From NCBI GenBank assembly GCA_048498395.1, contig JBEHYB010000060.1, positions 1 to 16,215 on the forward strand: 16,215 nt of DNA, in the 5' to 3' direction. Shown here in pieces: positions 7,412 through 14,075 of the stretch. Under the pieces are notes generated by a model that searched no databases, had not been told where the DNA came from, and saw only the letters and a list, made by a program, of their open reading frames with translations. The first letter of the stretch is position 1. Every line of letters begins with the position of its first letter. The translations under genes and the position numbers were made by a program. Source of the stretch: Micavibrio_B sp048498395 (GTDB lineage: Bacteria > Pseudomonadota > Alphaproteobacteria > Micavibrionales > Micavibrionaceae).

Positions 7412-7651
7412 TTAGGCTGGTTCGACTTCCTTGAAGCCGGTGCGTTTCAGCAATGCGCGCACACGCTGTTCGGTTTCCTTGTTGTTGGTTCCCTGAATAT
7501 CGACGCTATCGACAACGGGCGAACCCTCAACATCTTTATTAACGACGGCAAAGGTATGGCGAACGGAATGGCCGTGACCGCCAAAATCCCGGACATCATA
7601 GTTATGCCTGTCGTTTGTGAAATTGCCGAAGAGGGTTGAAATTTGTGACAT
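7412..7651 (-). CDS. Small protein of unknown function, 79 residues
   Basis: I do not recognise this family. The protein is soluble-looking and has no signal or membrane segment. Its first half is rich in histidine, asparagine and glycine (NDRHNYDVRDFGGHGHSVRH, residues 13-32); its second half (about 54-79) is charged and ends in EQRVRALLKRTGFKEVEPA, probably helical. I chose this frame over a similar-length plus-strand ORF because it has a textbook ribosome binding site, AAGGAG 7 nt before the ATG, and ends just before a terminator that works in its direction. Upstream lies a 260-nt leader with several perfect hairpins and a near-consensus promoter, so expression is likely strong or tightly controlled. 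It is a single-gene transcript between convergent parC and the motAB genes. The histidine cluster might bind metal, but that is speculation. Confidence 0.72.
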   Translation of the reverse strand: MSQISTLFGNFTNDRHNYDVRDFGGHGHSVRHTFAVVNKDVEGSPVVDSVDIQGTNNKETEQRVRALLKRTGFKEVEPA

Positions 7652-7693
7652 AGTTTATCTCCTTAATGATTTGCTGAATTTTGAATGTGTTTT

Positions 7694-7910
7694 AGGGCGC
7701 ACTATGTTGCAGCCCTTGCGGACAGAGGGTTAGTCTCTGTCCGACCGCATTATCATGTAAGAAGATGTAATGAGACTCATAGCGTATATCCTGAATTCCC
7801 TGTTGTTTTTGATAGGATAAGGTGGCTGAGAAAACGCAGCACTTTGGCGGTAAAGCTTACGCTTTACCGTTACGCATGAACATTCGAAGCTGGATCGCTG
7901 AACTCATCAT
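7694..7910 (-). ncRNA. Structured leader RNA or small RNA upstream of the 79-residue gene
   Basis: Reading on the minus strand from the promoter at 7917-7945, the region contains a perfect 9-bp hairpin at 7869-7848 closed by the GNRA-type loop GTAA. Next comes a 6-bp long-range pairing, TATCCT with AGGATA (7819-7787). A perfect 9-bp hairpin CGGACAGAG/CTCTGTCCG follows at 7743-7719 with a 7-nt loop. Two nt later is a hairpin at 7716-7694 with 8 pairs and one bulged base. None is followed by a T run, so none looks like a terminator; the RNA probably continues into the gene starting at 7651, as a long 5' leader. It matches no riboswitch or housekeeping RNA that I can recognise. A separately processed small RNA is an alternative. 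Confidence 0.5.
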
Positions 7911-7916
7911 TCCAGA

Positions 7917-7945
7917 AATATAGGCAGGAATTTAGAATCTGTCAA
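7917..7945 (-). promoter_or_regulatory. Near-consensus sigma70 promoter on the minus strand
   Basis: On the minus strand the sequence reads TTGACA (7945-7940), a 17-bp spacer, then TATATT (7922-7917): 11 of 12 consensus bases with ideal spacing. It begins 3 nt after the motB stop codon and points toward the structured leader and the 79-residue gene. The expected transcript start is about 7910-7911. Confidence 0.75.
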
Positions 7946-7947
7946 GT

Positions 7948-8919
7948 TTAGGGAAACTGGACCTTGCCCTGAGATGGCGCATAGCTCGGAGCAGCGGGCG
8001 CGGCAGGGCCTGGATTATCCATGGAATTGACGCTGCCGCTCTCCTTGGTCATGCTTCCACGTAGCAGGATAATGCTGATACGACGGTTTTGCGGGTCGAG
8101 CGGGTTCTTCTTCACATAGTTATCCGTATCGGCCTTGCCGACGACGTTTGAAATCTTCGCCTGCGGAATGCCGGAATTCAGGAGAACGCGGCGGCTGGAG
8201 TTCGCGCGGTCGCTCGACAATTCCCAGTTGGTATAATCGGCACCTTCGGAATAGGGCGCGCCGTCGGTATGGCCGCGGATCGAAATCTGGTTCGGCATGG
8301 TCTTGATGATCTCGCCGACCTTGGCGAGGAGTTTTTCAGTCTTGGCGAAAGGCTGAGCGCTTCCGATCGGGAACATCGACGCGCCTTCCTGATCGACGAT
8401 CTGGATGCGAAGGCCTTCAGGTGTCATGTCGATCTTCAAATTCTTGGCGAGATCTTTCAGGTCAGAGTCAGCGATGGCTTTCTCGATTTCCTTTTTAACA
8501 TCCTGGAACTGTGCCTCTTCACGTTTTTTGGTTTCCGCTTCGAGCTGTTCGTTGGTCAGGTCCTTGGCGGATTTCGTAGGAGGGCTGGGGGGCGTATTGG
8601 TTGACATGATCGGCTGGTTGTCCGCGGCGCGCGAACCTTCAGGAGAGACGGTCAGGCCGCCCATAACGCCGCCGGCACCACTTGAAGATTCCGAGACGAC
8701 GCTTGGCGTTGGATCGAAGAACTCAGCGATACCGTCTCTTTGTTCTTTCGATGTCGAGCTTAGGAGCCACATCAAAAGAAAGAAGGCCATCATCGCCGTT
8801 ACGAAGTCGGCATACGCGACTTTCCAGGCACCTCCATGGTGGCCGCCCGCGACTTTCTTGATCTTCTTGACGACGATAATCGGTCTGCTATCGGCTGCTG
8901 CTGGTTCTTTTTTGGCCAT
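7948..8919 (-). CDS. motB: Flagellar stator protein MotB (OmpA-like)
   Basis: MotB pairs with MotA to form the flagellar stator: its single membrane helix lines the proton channel and its periplasmic OmpA-like domain anchors to peptidoglycan. The 323-residue product has a cytoplasmic N-terminus rich in lysine, then the helix with the proton-carrying aspartate D38 in KVAYADFVTAMMAFFLLMWLL. A long hydrophilic linker (about 60-150) with a charged, probably coiled segment follows, and then the OmpA-like domain with GHTDG and the downstream SDRANSSRR motif. The tail is rich in proline and alanine (about 300-323). AAAGG lies 6 nt before the ATG. It starts 9 nt after motA, in one transcript. The acidic residue at position 38 supports proton coupling, although sodium use cannot be excluded. 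Confidence 0.94.
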   Translation of the reverse strand: MAKKEPAAADSRPIIVVKKIKKVAGGHHGGAWKVAYADFVTAMMAFFLLMWLLSSTSKEQRDGIAEFFDPTPSVVSESSSGAGGVMGGLTVSPEGSRAADNQPIMSTNTPPSPPTKSAKDLTNEQLEAETKKREEAQFQDVKKEIEKAIADSDLKDLAKNLKIDMTPEGLRIQIVDQEGASMFPIGSAQPFAKTEKLLAKVGEIIKTMPNQISIRGHTDGAPYSEGADYTNWELSSDRANSSRRVLLNSGIPQAKISNVVGKADTDNYVKKNPLDPQNRRISIILLRGSMTKESGSVNSMDNPGPAAPAAPSYAPSQGKVQFP

Positions 8920-8928
8920 GACGAACCT

Positions 8929-9819
8929 TTAGGCCGGAGGTGTAATGGTGTTCAGTTTCTCTTCCAGTTCCTGGAATGTAGGCTGAACTTCATGCGGCAG
9001 GAATTTACGCGCGAATTCGACGGCGACCTGTGGCGCGGTTCCTTGCAGGAAGGACAGAAGGCCGACTTTTATACATTTGTAGTACATGACTTCGGTGCCT
9101 GCACGGGAAGTCATCGCGCCGGCAATCGGGCCGATAATACCATAGGCAAGCCAGACCCCGAGGAACGTACCGACGAGAGCGCCGCCGATCATACTACCAA
9201 GAACTTCCGGAGGTTCGGTAATCGATGCCATTGTTTTAATAACGCCGAGAACGGCGGCAACGATACCGAGCGCAGGAACACCATCGGCCATCGTCTGCAT
9301 TGCATGTCCCGGATGTCCATGGTGATGTTCGATGGTTTCGATCTCTAGATCGAGGAGGGATTCGATAACCATCGGGTTTTCATTGCCGAGCGAGATAATG
9401 CGGAGATAGTCACAAATGAAGACGACGGCATGGTGATTGTGCGCGACCGTGGGGTAGGCGTTGAAAAGAGCGCTATCATGCGGGTTTTCGATATGGGCTT
9501 CGATCGCCAGCCAGCCTTTGGAGCGGATCAGTTTGAAAGTGGCAAACATAAAACTCAAAAGCTCAACGTAATCTTCCTTGGAATAGGCAGCAGGTTTGGA
9601 AAGGGCCCGGAAATAGCCCATCGTGTCTTTGATGACACCCATCGAGTTAGATGTAAGAAAGGCGGCGACGGCACATCCGAAAATAACGACGAATTCACCG
9701 GGGAACGCATGGATGATAACCATGACGATACCCATGAAGTGATGCATGTCGAAATGCGTGGCGATTAAAAGACCGCCGAATGTACAGACGAAAATGAGCG
9801 CTAAACCAACAAACTTCAT
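8929..9819 (-). CDS. motA: Flagellar stator protein MotA
   Basis: MotA is the pentameric ring of the flagellar stator that pushes on the rotor protein FliG. The 296-residue product has four predicted membrane spans (roughly 1-20, 30-55, 180-200, 210-235). The cytoplasmic loop carries the rotor-contacting charges R99 and E107 (E. coli R90 and E98), and the conserved prolines are P182 in DGVPALGIVAAVLGV and P231 in YGIIGPIAG (E. coli P173 and P222). A histidine-rich stretch HHHGHPGH (165-172) precedes the third span. The start has AGAAGG 5 nt upstream. It is the first gene of the motAB unit; upstream, about 74 bp before the ATG, is a perfect CtrA-type box shared with a divergent gene. No other flagellar genes are in the window. 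Confidence 0.95.
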   Translation of the reverse strand: MKFVGLALIFVCTFGGLLIATHFDMHHFMGIVMVIIHAFPGEFVVIFGCAVAAFLTSNSMGVIKDTMGYFRALSKPAAYSKEDYVELLSFMFATFKLIRSKGWLAIEAHIENPHDSALFNAYPTVAHNHHAVVFICDYLRIISLGNENPMVIESLLDLEIETIEHHHGHPGHAMQTMADGVPALGIVAAVLGVIKTMASITEPPEVLGSMIGGALVGTFLGVWLAYGIIGPIAGAMTSRAGTEVMYYKCIKVGLLSFLQGTAPQVAVEFARKFLPHEVQPTFQELEEKLNTITPPA

Positions 9820-10007
9820 AATGCCCTTCTGGCTGTTTTGGTATACGGAGTCGCGGTGTTCATCCGCTTACGAGATTGTGCCATTCTGCCGCTTAATAAC
9901 GCATTAACGAATTATGATAAACTCGCGTGTATGTGAGAGTCGGCGCCGGAACGGGCATGTAGTATTGTCACTGATATACGAGTTTTTTTCAACCCCGGTC
10001 ATGGCTA
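9820..10007. other. Divergent intergenic region between motA and the HIBCH-like gene
   Basis: A 188-bp gap without a gene. It contains a CtrA-type box (9893-9908), the 8-bp palindrome CGGCGCCG near 9944-9951, and a T run at 9983-9989. The motA ribosome binding site lies at its left edge; the HIBCH-like gene has only weak ribosome binding features. I see no convincing sigma70 pair for either direction. Confidence 0.6.
9893..9908 (+). promoter_or_regulatory. CtrA-type full binding site
   Basis: TTAA (9893-9896), seven bases, then TTAAC (9904-9908) is an exact match to the alphaproteobacterial CtrA consensus TTAA-N7-TTAAC. CtrA controls flagellar genes in many members of the class, so control of motAB is the simplest reading. 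Its position, 74 bp from motA and 99 bp from the divergent hydrolase gene, also allows action on the latter. Confidence 0.6.
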
Positions 10008-11048
10008 ATGTCGAACATACTTTGTGTAGATAAAAATCATTTAAAATGCGTTCTATTGGACAGGCCGGAAGCACTGAATTCATTGAACGGCGAGATGGTC
10101 GATTCCCTGCTGGCGGTGCTTTCCGCCGCGCGCGGAGACGCGGGCATCAAAACCTTCTTTTTCAAAGGCGCGGGCGGCAAGGCTTTCTGCGCGGGCGGCG
10201 ATATCAAGGCGGCGCGCCTGGGGGCGATTGCCATCAAAGAAGGCCGGATGAGCCTAGAATCAGTCGTCAGCTTCTTCGTCGACGAATATGAACTGAACAA
10301 GGAGCTGTTTCATTATGCCAAGCCGACGATCTCGTTTATGAACGGCATTACCATGGGCGGCGGTGTCGGGATCGCCGGCGCGTGCAGATACCGGATTACA
10401 ACGGAAAAGACCGTCTGGGCGATGCCCGAAGTCACAATCGGATTTTTCCCTGATGTAGGGGCTGCGCATTATCTTTCGCGCGCGCCGCATCATGTCGGGC
10501 GTTATCTGGCGATGACCGGCGCGCATATCGCGAACCCGGCGGATCTTATAAAATGCGGGCTGGCGACACATTTCATGCCGCTGGAAAAGGAGCAGCCGCT
10601 TGTCGAGGCGTTGGCCGCATCAGGGGCAGGCACAGAAGAAATTATAGCAGGATTTGCAGTTGCGCCTGGTGATACGTCGCTGCCATACGACAAAATTGAA
10701 TCCTGTTTCGGCGCAGATAACGCCGAAGCCATTCTCGAAAATCTGGCGCAAGACGGTGGTGCGTGGGCGCTTGAAACCGAGGCCCTTATTAGAAGCAAAT
10801 CACCGACAAGCGTGAAAGTCGCGCTGCGCCATGTCATGCTCGCTGAAAACGAGGATTTCGACACGATCATCGCGCGCGATCTGAAACTCGCCGGGCATTT
10901 CCTGATGGGGCACGATCTGATCGAAGGGGTTCGCGCGGCCGTCGTCGACAAGGACAGAAGCCCCAAATGGAACCCGCCGACCCTTGAAAGGGTTGGAAAG
11001 GAGCAAATCGAGGCTTTTTTTAATCAAAATTTAGGATTGGTCGATTAA
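10008..11048 (+). CDS. 3-hydroxyisobutyryl-CoA hydrolase (enoyl-CoA hydratase/isomerase family)
   Basis: Hydrolyses 3-hydroxyisobutyryl-CoA in valine breakdown. The 346-residue crotonase-fold protein is longer than ordinary enoyl-CoA hydratases and has the HIBCH subfamily features: KAFCAGGDIKA (58-68) for the CoA-carbonyl pocket, DEYELN (92-97), MNGITMGGGVGIAG (111-124) for the oxyanion hole, and PEVTIGFFPDVGAAHYLSR with the paired acids E141 and D149, spaced as in human HIBCH E169 and D177. EGVRAAVVDKDRSPKWNP near the C-terminus is also typical. The start is the ATG reading MSNILCVDKN; an ATG 7 nt earlier is out of frame and stops quickly. The ribosome binding site is weak. A regulator gene follows 67 nt downstream on the same strand. 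Confidence 0.9.
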   Translation: MSNILCVDKNHLKCVLLDRPEALNSLNGEMVDSLLAVLSAARGDAGIKTFFFKGAGGKAFCAGGDIKAARLGAIAIKEGRMSLESVVSFFVDEYELNKELFHYAKPTISFMNGITMGGGVGIAGACRYRITTEKTVWAMPEVTIGFFPDVGAAHYLSRAPHHVGRYLAMTGAHIANPADLIKCGLATHFMPLEKEQPLVEALAASGAGTEEIIAGFAVAPGDTSLPYDKIESCFGADNAEAILENLAQDGGAWALETEALIRSKSPTSVKVALRHVMLAENEDFDTIIARDLKLAGHFLMGHDLIEGVRAAVVDKDRSPKWNPPTLERVGKEQIEAFFNQNLGLVD

Positions 11049-11115
11049 GCTCGTTAGGTTAAAATCTATCAATAAGAGTCTCTGTCCTTTTCATATTCCC
11101 CTTCAGGAGCCTATC

Positions 11116-11595
11116 GTGACCTCAGCCTATTATGATTCAATCCAGTTGATCGAACGCCTGCACCGTTACTTCCTGGACGTTGTGAAAACAGAGCTGGACC
11201 GTAAAGGCATCCAGGACATCAACAACATTCAGGCCATGATCCTGCACAATGTCGGCTCGGACGAAATGACGGTCGGCGAGCTTACGCTGCGCGGTTATTA
11301 CCTCGGCTCAAACGTTTCCTACAACGTCAAGAAGATGACGGAGAACGGCTATATCGCGCAGGAACGCTCGGTGCATGATAAACGCTCGATCCGCGTCAAG
11401 CTGACGGACAAGGGACGTGAACTTCACAAATTCCTCGACGATCTTTTCAAACGCCATGAAGGCAAACTGAAAGACGCGAAAATCGAGAATGCCGATCTCG
11501 TCGATCTCAACGCAACGATGAAGCAGCTGGAACGCTTCTGGGCGGGTCAGACATCGTTTAGCGGCATGACCCCGAGCGATCTCGAAGATTTCTAA
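11116..11595 (+). CDS. MarR-family winged-helix regulator, LdtR-like
   Basis: A 159-residue DNA-binding protein. The winged helix spans about residues 35-100: NNIQAMILHNVGSDEMTVGELTLRG leads into the recognition helix GSNVSYNVKKMTENGY (64-79), with the wing RSVHDKRSIRVKLT (84-97). This strongly resembles LdtR, the MarR-family regulator of L,D-transpeptidase genes described in Liberibacter and Sinorhizobium. Flanking helices should form the dimer interface. The start is GTG 11116, supported by AGGAG 6 nt upstream. It lies 67 nt after the hydrolase gene, and its targets cannot be read from position alone. An L,D-transpeptidase gene sits about 10 kb away at the left edge, and a palindrome lies in the promoter of the next gene. 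Orthology to LdtR is likely, not proven. Confidence 0.82.
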   Translation: MTSAYYDSIQLIERLHRYFLDVVKTELDRKGIQDINNIQAMILHNVGSDEMTVGELTLRGYYLGSNVSYNVKKMTENGYIAQERSVHDKRSIRVKLTDKGRELHKFLDDLFKRHEGKLKDAKIENADLVDLNATMKQLERFWAGQTSFSGMTPSDLEDF

Positions 11596-11629
11596 TTCTT
11601 CCCTAAAGTAGCTGATTCAATTGGCATTT

Positions 11630-11651
11630 TTAGAGCATAAGGCGGCTCTAA
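11630..11651 (+). terminator. Possible weak terminator after the regulator gene
   Basis: TTAGAGC (11630-11636) pairs with GCTCTAA (11645-11651) around an 8-nt loop. Only a short T stretch follows, so termination would be weak. The right arm abuts the -35 element of the next promoter, so it may instead be a regulatory dyad. Confidence 0.35.
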
Positions 11652-11682
11652 TTTGACATATTTTGGTCAAAAATGGTAAATG
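11652..11682 (+). promoter_or_regulatory. Promoter with overlapping palindrome upstream of the SPFH lipoprotein gene
   Basis: A perfect -35 TTGACA (11653-11658) is followed by a poor -10 (TAAAT, 11677-11681). Overlapping it, TTTGAC (11652-11657) and GTCAAA (11666-11671) form a 6-bp inverted repeat with an 8-bp spacer. A repressor bound there would block the -35. The LdtR-like regulator encoded just upstream is a candidate ligand by proximity only. Confidence 0.45.
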
Positions 11683-11708
11683 ATCCTCAACAATCGAAAG
11701 GATCGTTT

Positions 11709-12578
11709 ATGCTTAAATCTAAATTTGCGTCACAAGCCGGTGCAGTATTGCTGGCTGCTACTGCTTTAGCTGGCTGTACACGCCAAACTCAAACTGAAGT
11801 TGGTGTTAAATCGACAGGATGGGGTCAGAGTATCGAAGTTAGTACAAATCCTGGCCTGAAATGTTTTTTCCCGTGTGCTCCAGGAAATAGCTGGAGATTT
11901 ATTTCGACAGGTGAACATCCAATTCATATTGTTGCCAGCCTTCCTAGCCAAATCCCACAATCCAAAGGCGATGACTCATCATCTTTTGGTGTTGTTAAAA
12001 CAAGTGAAGGTTTACCGCTTCAAGGTGCCGTTACAATTTGGGTTCAGATCAAAGATGCAGGTTCGCATCCAAAAGATATTGAAAACCTGTATAGAAAATT
12101 CCCGCCGCGCGCAGATGAAAATGATCAGGAATACCTAGATAGACTTCTTACCCGTCTTGCAGCTCATTCATTTGATAGTGTTCAGGCAGTTTATAAAAAT
12201 GTACCTGTCGATCAATTTGGAACATCAGGCCCACAAGTTTCAGCGGAAATCAAACGCCGCGTTGAAGCAAACTTTGCTGAACAAGGCTTTGGTGTTATCA
12301 AAGTTGGTAGCGTTGTGTTGTCGGGGATCAATCTTGGTCCGGCTGCCGAACAGGCTAACCAGCAGATTGGTTTGGCCGATGTTTCCAAGAAGGTCGCTAT
12401 TGCGCAACAGGGCGCAGCCGAAGAGCAGACAAAAGCTCAGGCAGCTCTTGCTCCGATGGCTGACGATCTGGCAAAAAGACTTAATTCAACTGACATGTGT
12501 CTCTACTATTACAAAAACGACGAAGTTTTTGCGAAACGTTACGGCCACAGCTGTTTCCCAAGCGTAGAAATGAAATAA
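11709..12578 (+). CDS. SPFH (band 7/prohibitin-like) domain lipoprotein
   Basis: A 289-residue predicted lipoprotein. The signal peptide ends in the lipobox LAGC with C23 as the lipidated residue; threonine at +2 favours the outer membrane. The body looks like an SPFH domain (about 30-225): VGVKSTGWGQ at its start, the strand AVTIWVQIKD, the helix region EYLDRLLTRLAAHSFDSVQAVYKNV, and EIKRRVEANFAEQGFGVIKVGSVVLSGINLG. A short alanine/glutamine-rich coiled segment (about 225-265) follows. Cysteines C52, C56 and two near the C-terminus could form disulfides. SPFH proteins form membrane-attached rings, but most use a membrane helix rather than a lipid anchor. Start chosen at ATG 11709 with AAAGGA 6 nt upstream rather than ATG 11673. 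The gene is AT-rich with A/T-ending codons, unlike its neighbours, which hints at acquired or specialised DNA. It has its own promoter and terminator. Confidence 0.75.
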   Translation: MLKSKFASQAGAVLLAATALAGCTRQTQTEVGVKSTGWGQSIEVSTNPGLKCFFPCAPGNSWRFISTGEHPIHIVASLPSQIPQSKGDDSSSFGVVKTSEGLPLQGAVTIWVQIKDAGSHPKDIENLYRKFPPRADENDQEYLDRLLTRLAAHSFDSVQAVYKNVPVDQFGTSGPQVSAEIKRRVEANFAEQGFGVIKVGSVVLSGINLGPAAEQANQQIGLADVSKKVAIAQQGAAEEQTKAQAALAPMADDLAKRLNSTDMCLYYYKNDEVFAKRYGHSCFPSVEMK

Positions 12579-12592
12579 TCGAATTTGATTTG

Positions 12593-12620
12593 AAAAAGGC
12601 CGCAGGTTGCGGCCTTTTTT
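12593..12620. terminator. Bidirectional terminator between the SPFH gene and gcdH
   Basis: A perfect 12-bp stem, AAAAAGGCCGCA (12593-12604) and TGCGGCCTTTTT (12608-12619), with a 3-nt loop and a T run to 12620. The A run on the left arm lets it also serve the convergent acyl-CoA dehydrogenase gene that ends at 12626. Confidence 0.93.
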
Positions 12621-12625
12621 ATTGT

Positions 12626-13798
12626 CTAGAAGGCCGCATGCCCCGTCATCGCGCGGCCCAGTATCAGGCCGTGGATGTCGTAGGTGCCTTCGTACGTATT
12701 CACCGCTTCCAGATTCATCATATGGCGGATGACATGGTATTCATCGGAAATCCCGTTACCGCCGAGCATATCGCGGGCGACGCGTGCAATCGCGAGCGAC
12801 TTGCCACAGTTGTTACGTTTTAAAAGTGATATCGCTTCCGGCGGCGCGCGATGGTCGTTCATCAACTGTCCAAGACGAAAAGCTGCGTGAAGTCCGAGCG
12901 TGATTTCAGTTTGCATGTCGGCGAGTTTTGTCTGGATGAGTTGCTGTGCGGCGAGAGGCTTGCCGTAGATCACGCGATCCATCGTATATTGACGTGCGAT
13001 ATGCCAGCAATTTTCAGCCGCACCGAGCACGCCCCATGAAATGCCGTAGCGTGCTTTGTTCAAACACATAAGCGCAGATTTCAATCCTTCGACTTTTGGC
13101 AGTTTGTTTTCCTCGGGGACGAACACTTCATCCATCATAATGCCGCCTGTGACAGAGGCGCGTAGCGAGAACTTGCCGTTTATTTTCGGGGCTTCGAGAC
13201 CTTTCATGCCTTTCTCTAAAATATAGCCGGTGAATTGCTTGTCATCGTCTAAAGCCCAGACGACAAAGACATCAGCGACAGGCGAGTTGGTGATCCATTG
13301 CTTCGCGCCGGACAGGAGATAACCGCCCTTGGTTTTCTTCGCGCGCGTTTTTAAATTCGACGGATCAGAGCCGCCGTCAGGTTCGGTAAGGCCGAAACAT
13401 CCGATCAGATCACCTTTCGCGAGGCCGGGCAGGTATTTATCTTTTTGTGCGTCAGATCCGAAAGTATAAATCGGGTACATCACGAGTGACGATTGCACGG
13501 AGAACGCCGAGCGGTAGGCGCTGTCGACGCGTTCAAGTTCGCGCGCGATAAGTCCGTAAGAAATCTCAGAAACACCGGCGCAGCCATAACCTTGCAGCGT
13601 GGGCCCGAGAAAACCGAGCGCGCCCATTTTATTCATCACGCTGCGGTCAAATTTTTCGTGACGGTTTGCGTCGACGATACCCGGTAATAATGTTTCCTGC
13701 GCAAAGCCATGCGCTGAATCGCGGATCATCCGTTCTTCATTGGTCAGTTCTTCATTCAGGAGCAGGGGATCGTCCCATTGGAAGGCAGGCTTGGTCAT
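12626..13798 (-). CDS. gcdH: Glutaryl-CoA dehydrogenase
   Basis: An FAD enzyme that oxidises and decarboxylates glutaryl-CoA to crotonyl-CoA in lysine, hydroxylysine and tryptophan breakdown, passing electrons to ETF. The 390-residue product has the acyl-CoA dehydrogenase fold. The glutaryl-specific arginine is R96 in RVDSAYRSAFSVQSSLVM. FAD and substrate motifs are LIGCFGLTEPDGGSDPS (131-147) and KQWITNSPVADVFVVWA (166-182). The catalytic base is E370 in NTYEGTYDIHGLILGRAMTG, where the usual THDIHALILG reads TYDIHGLILG. The ATG at 13798 has GGGA upstream. It is convergent with the SPFH gene across a shared terminator and divergent from the small DUF6898-like gene across only 34 bp. Its crotonyl-CoA product feeds the same CoA-ester catabolism as the hydrolase gene at 10008. 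Confidence 0.94.
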   Translation of the reverse strand: MTKPAFQWDDPLLLNEELTNEERMIRDSAHGFAQETLLPGIVDANRHEKFDRSVMNKMGALGFLGPTLQGYGCAGVSEISYGLIARELERVDSAYRSAFSVQSSLVMYPIYTFGSDAQKDKYLPGLAKGDLIGCFGLTEPDGGSDPSNLKTRAKKTKGGYLLSGAKQWITNSPVADVFVVWALDDDKQFTGYILEKGMKGLEAPKINGKFSLRASVTGGIMMDEVFVPEENKLPKVEGLKSALMCLNKARYGISWGVLGAAENCWHIARQYTMDRVIYGKPLAAQQLIQTKLADMQTEITLGLHAAFRLGQLMNDHRAPPEAISLLKRNNCGKSLAIARVARDMLGGNGISDEYHVIRHMMNLEAVNTYEGTYDIHGLILGRAMTGHAAF

Positions 13799-13832
13799 TG
13801 TTCATTCCCGTTTTTAGAGCTACAACTATACT

Positions 13833-14036
13833 ATGACCGATAAACCATTGAAAGATCGTGAAGTTCTTCTGGAATTCCAGCCGATGGGCCAATTGGTCAA
13901 AGTAACGGCTTTTGACAGCAAGAGTATGACAGAAGTGTCGATCCAGGGGCCTAAATCCGCCGGCGAGGATGCGTTGCGGCATAATGCCTTGCGCAGGCTT
14001 GAATATGTCCTGAAAAAGAAGGGGATACTGACCTAG
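13833..14036 (+). CDS. Small conserved protein, DUF6898-like
   Basis: A 67-residue cytoplasmic protein. The core EVLLEFQPMGQLVKVTAFDSKSMTEVSIQGPKSAGEDALRHNALRRLEYVLKKK resembles short alphaproteobacterial proteins grouped as DUF6898, often encoded just before rpiB. It looks like a small beta sheet followed by a C-terminal helix. Its function is unknown. The start has no good ribosome binding site, and the hexamer TATACT directly precedes the ATG; the 34-bp gap to divergent gcdH leaves little room for a promoter. It probably shares a transcript with rpiB and glyA. The family name is from memory of the pattern and only moderately sure; that it is a real gene is more certain. Confidence 0.65.
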   Translation: MTDKPLKDREVLLEFQPMGQLVKVTAFDSKSMTEVSIQGPKSAGEDALRHNALRRLEYVLKKKGILT

Positions 14037-14043
14037 TTTTGGG

Positions 14044-14075
14044 TTGATATTGAAGGGTTTAAGCCTCTATATCAA
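14044..14075 (+). promoter_or_regulatory. Dyad just before rpiB
   Basis: TTGATAT (14044-14050) and ATATCAA (14069-14075) are perfect 7-bp inverted arms. Inside them AGG (14054-14056) can pair with CCT (14064-14066). The hairpin ends 3 nt before the rpiB start codon, in the place where a ribosome binding site would be. It may limit ribosome access or be a protein-binding dyad. Confidence 0.35.

Noticed and set aside
7400..7639. 79-codon plus-strand ORF opposite the small orphan gene
   Set aside because: It follows the parC terminator and lacks a ribosome binding site, while the minus-strand frame has AAGGAG at ideal spacing plus a promoter.
7770..7780. ATGAGACTCAT palindrome as a hairpin
   Set aside because: The arms are separated by one base, so it cannot form a hairpin; it is too short to call an operator on its own.
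7848..7869. Hairpin as a motB terminator
   Set aside because: The stem is perfect, but no T run follows on either strand, and a promoter lies between it and motB.
7685..7879. 64-codon plus-strand ORF in the leader region
   Set aside because: It runs through three perfect hairpins, has no ribosome binding site or recognisable motif, and opposes the strong minus-strand promoter.
8836..9348. 170-codon plus-strand ORF across the motA-motB junction
   Set aside because: Antisense to two clearly identified stator genes, with no motif of its own.
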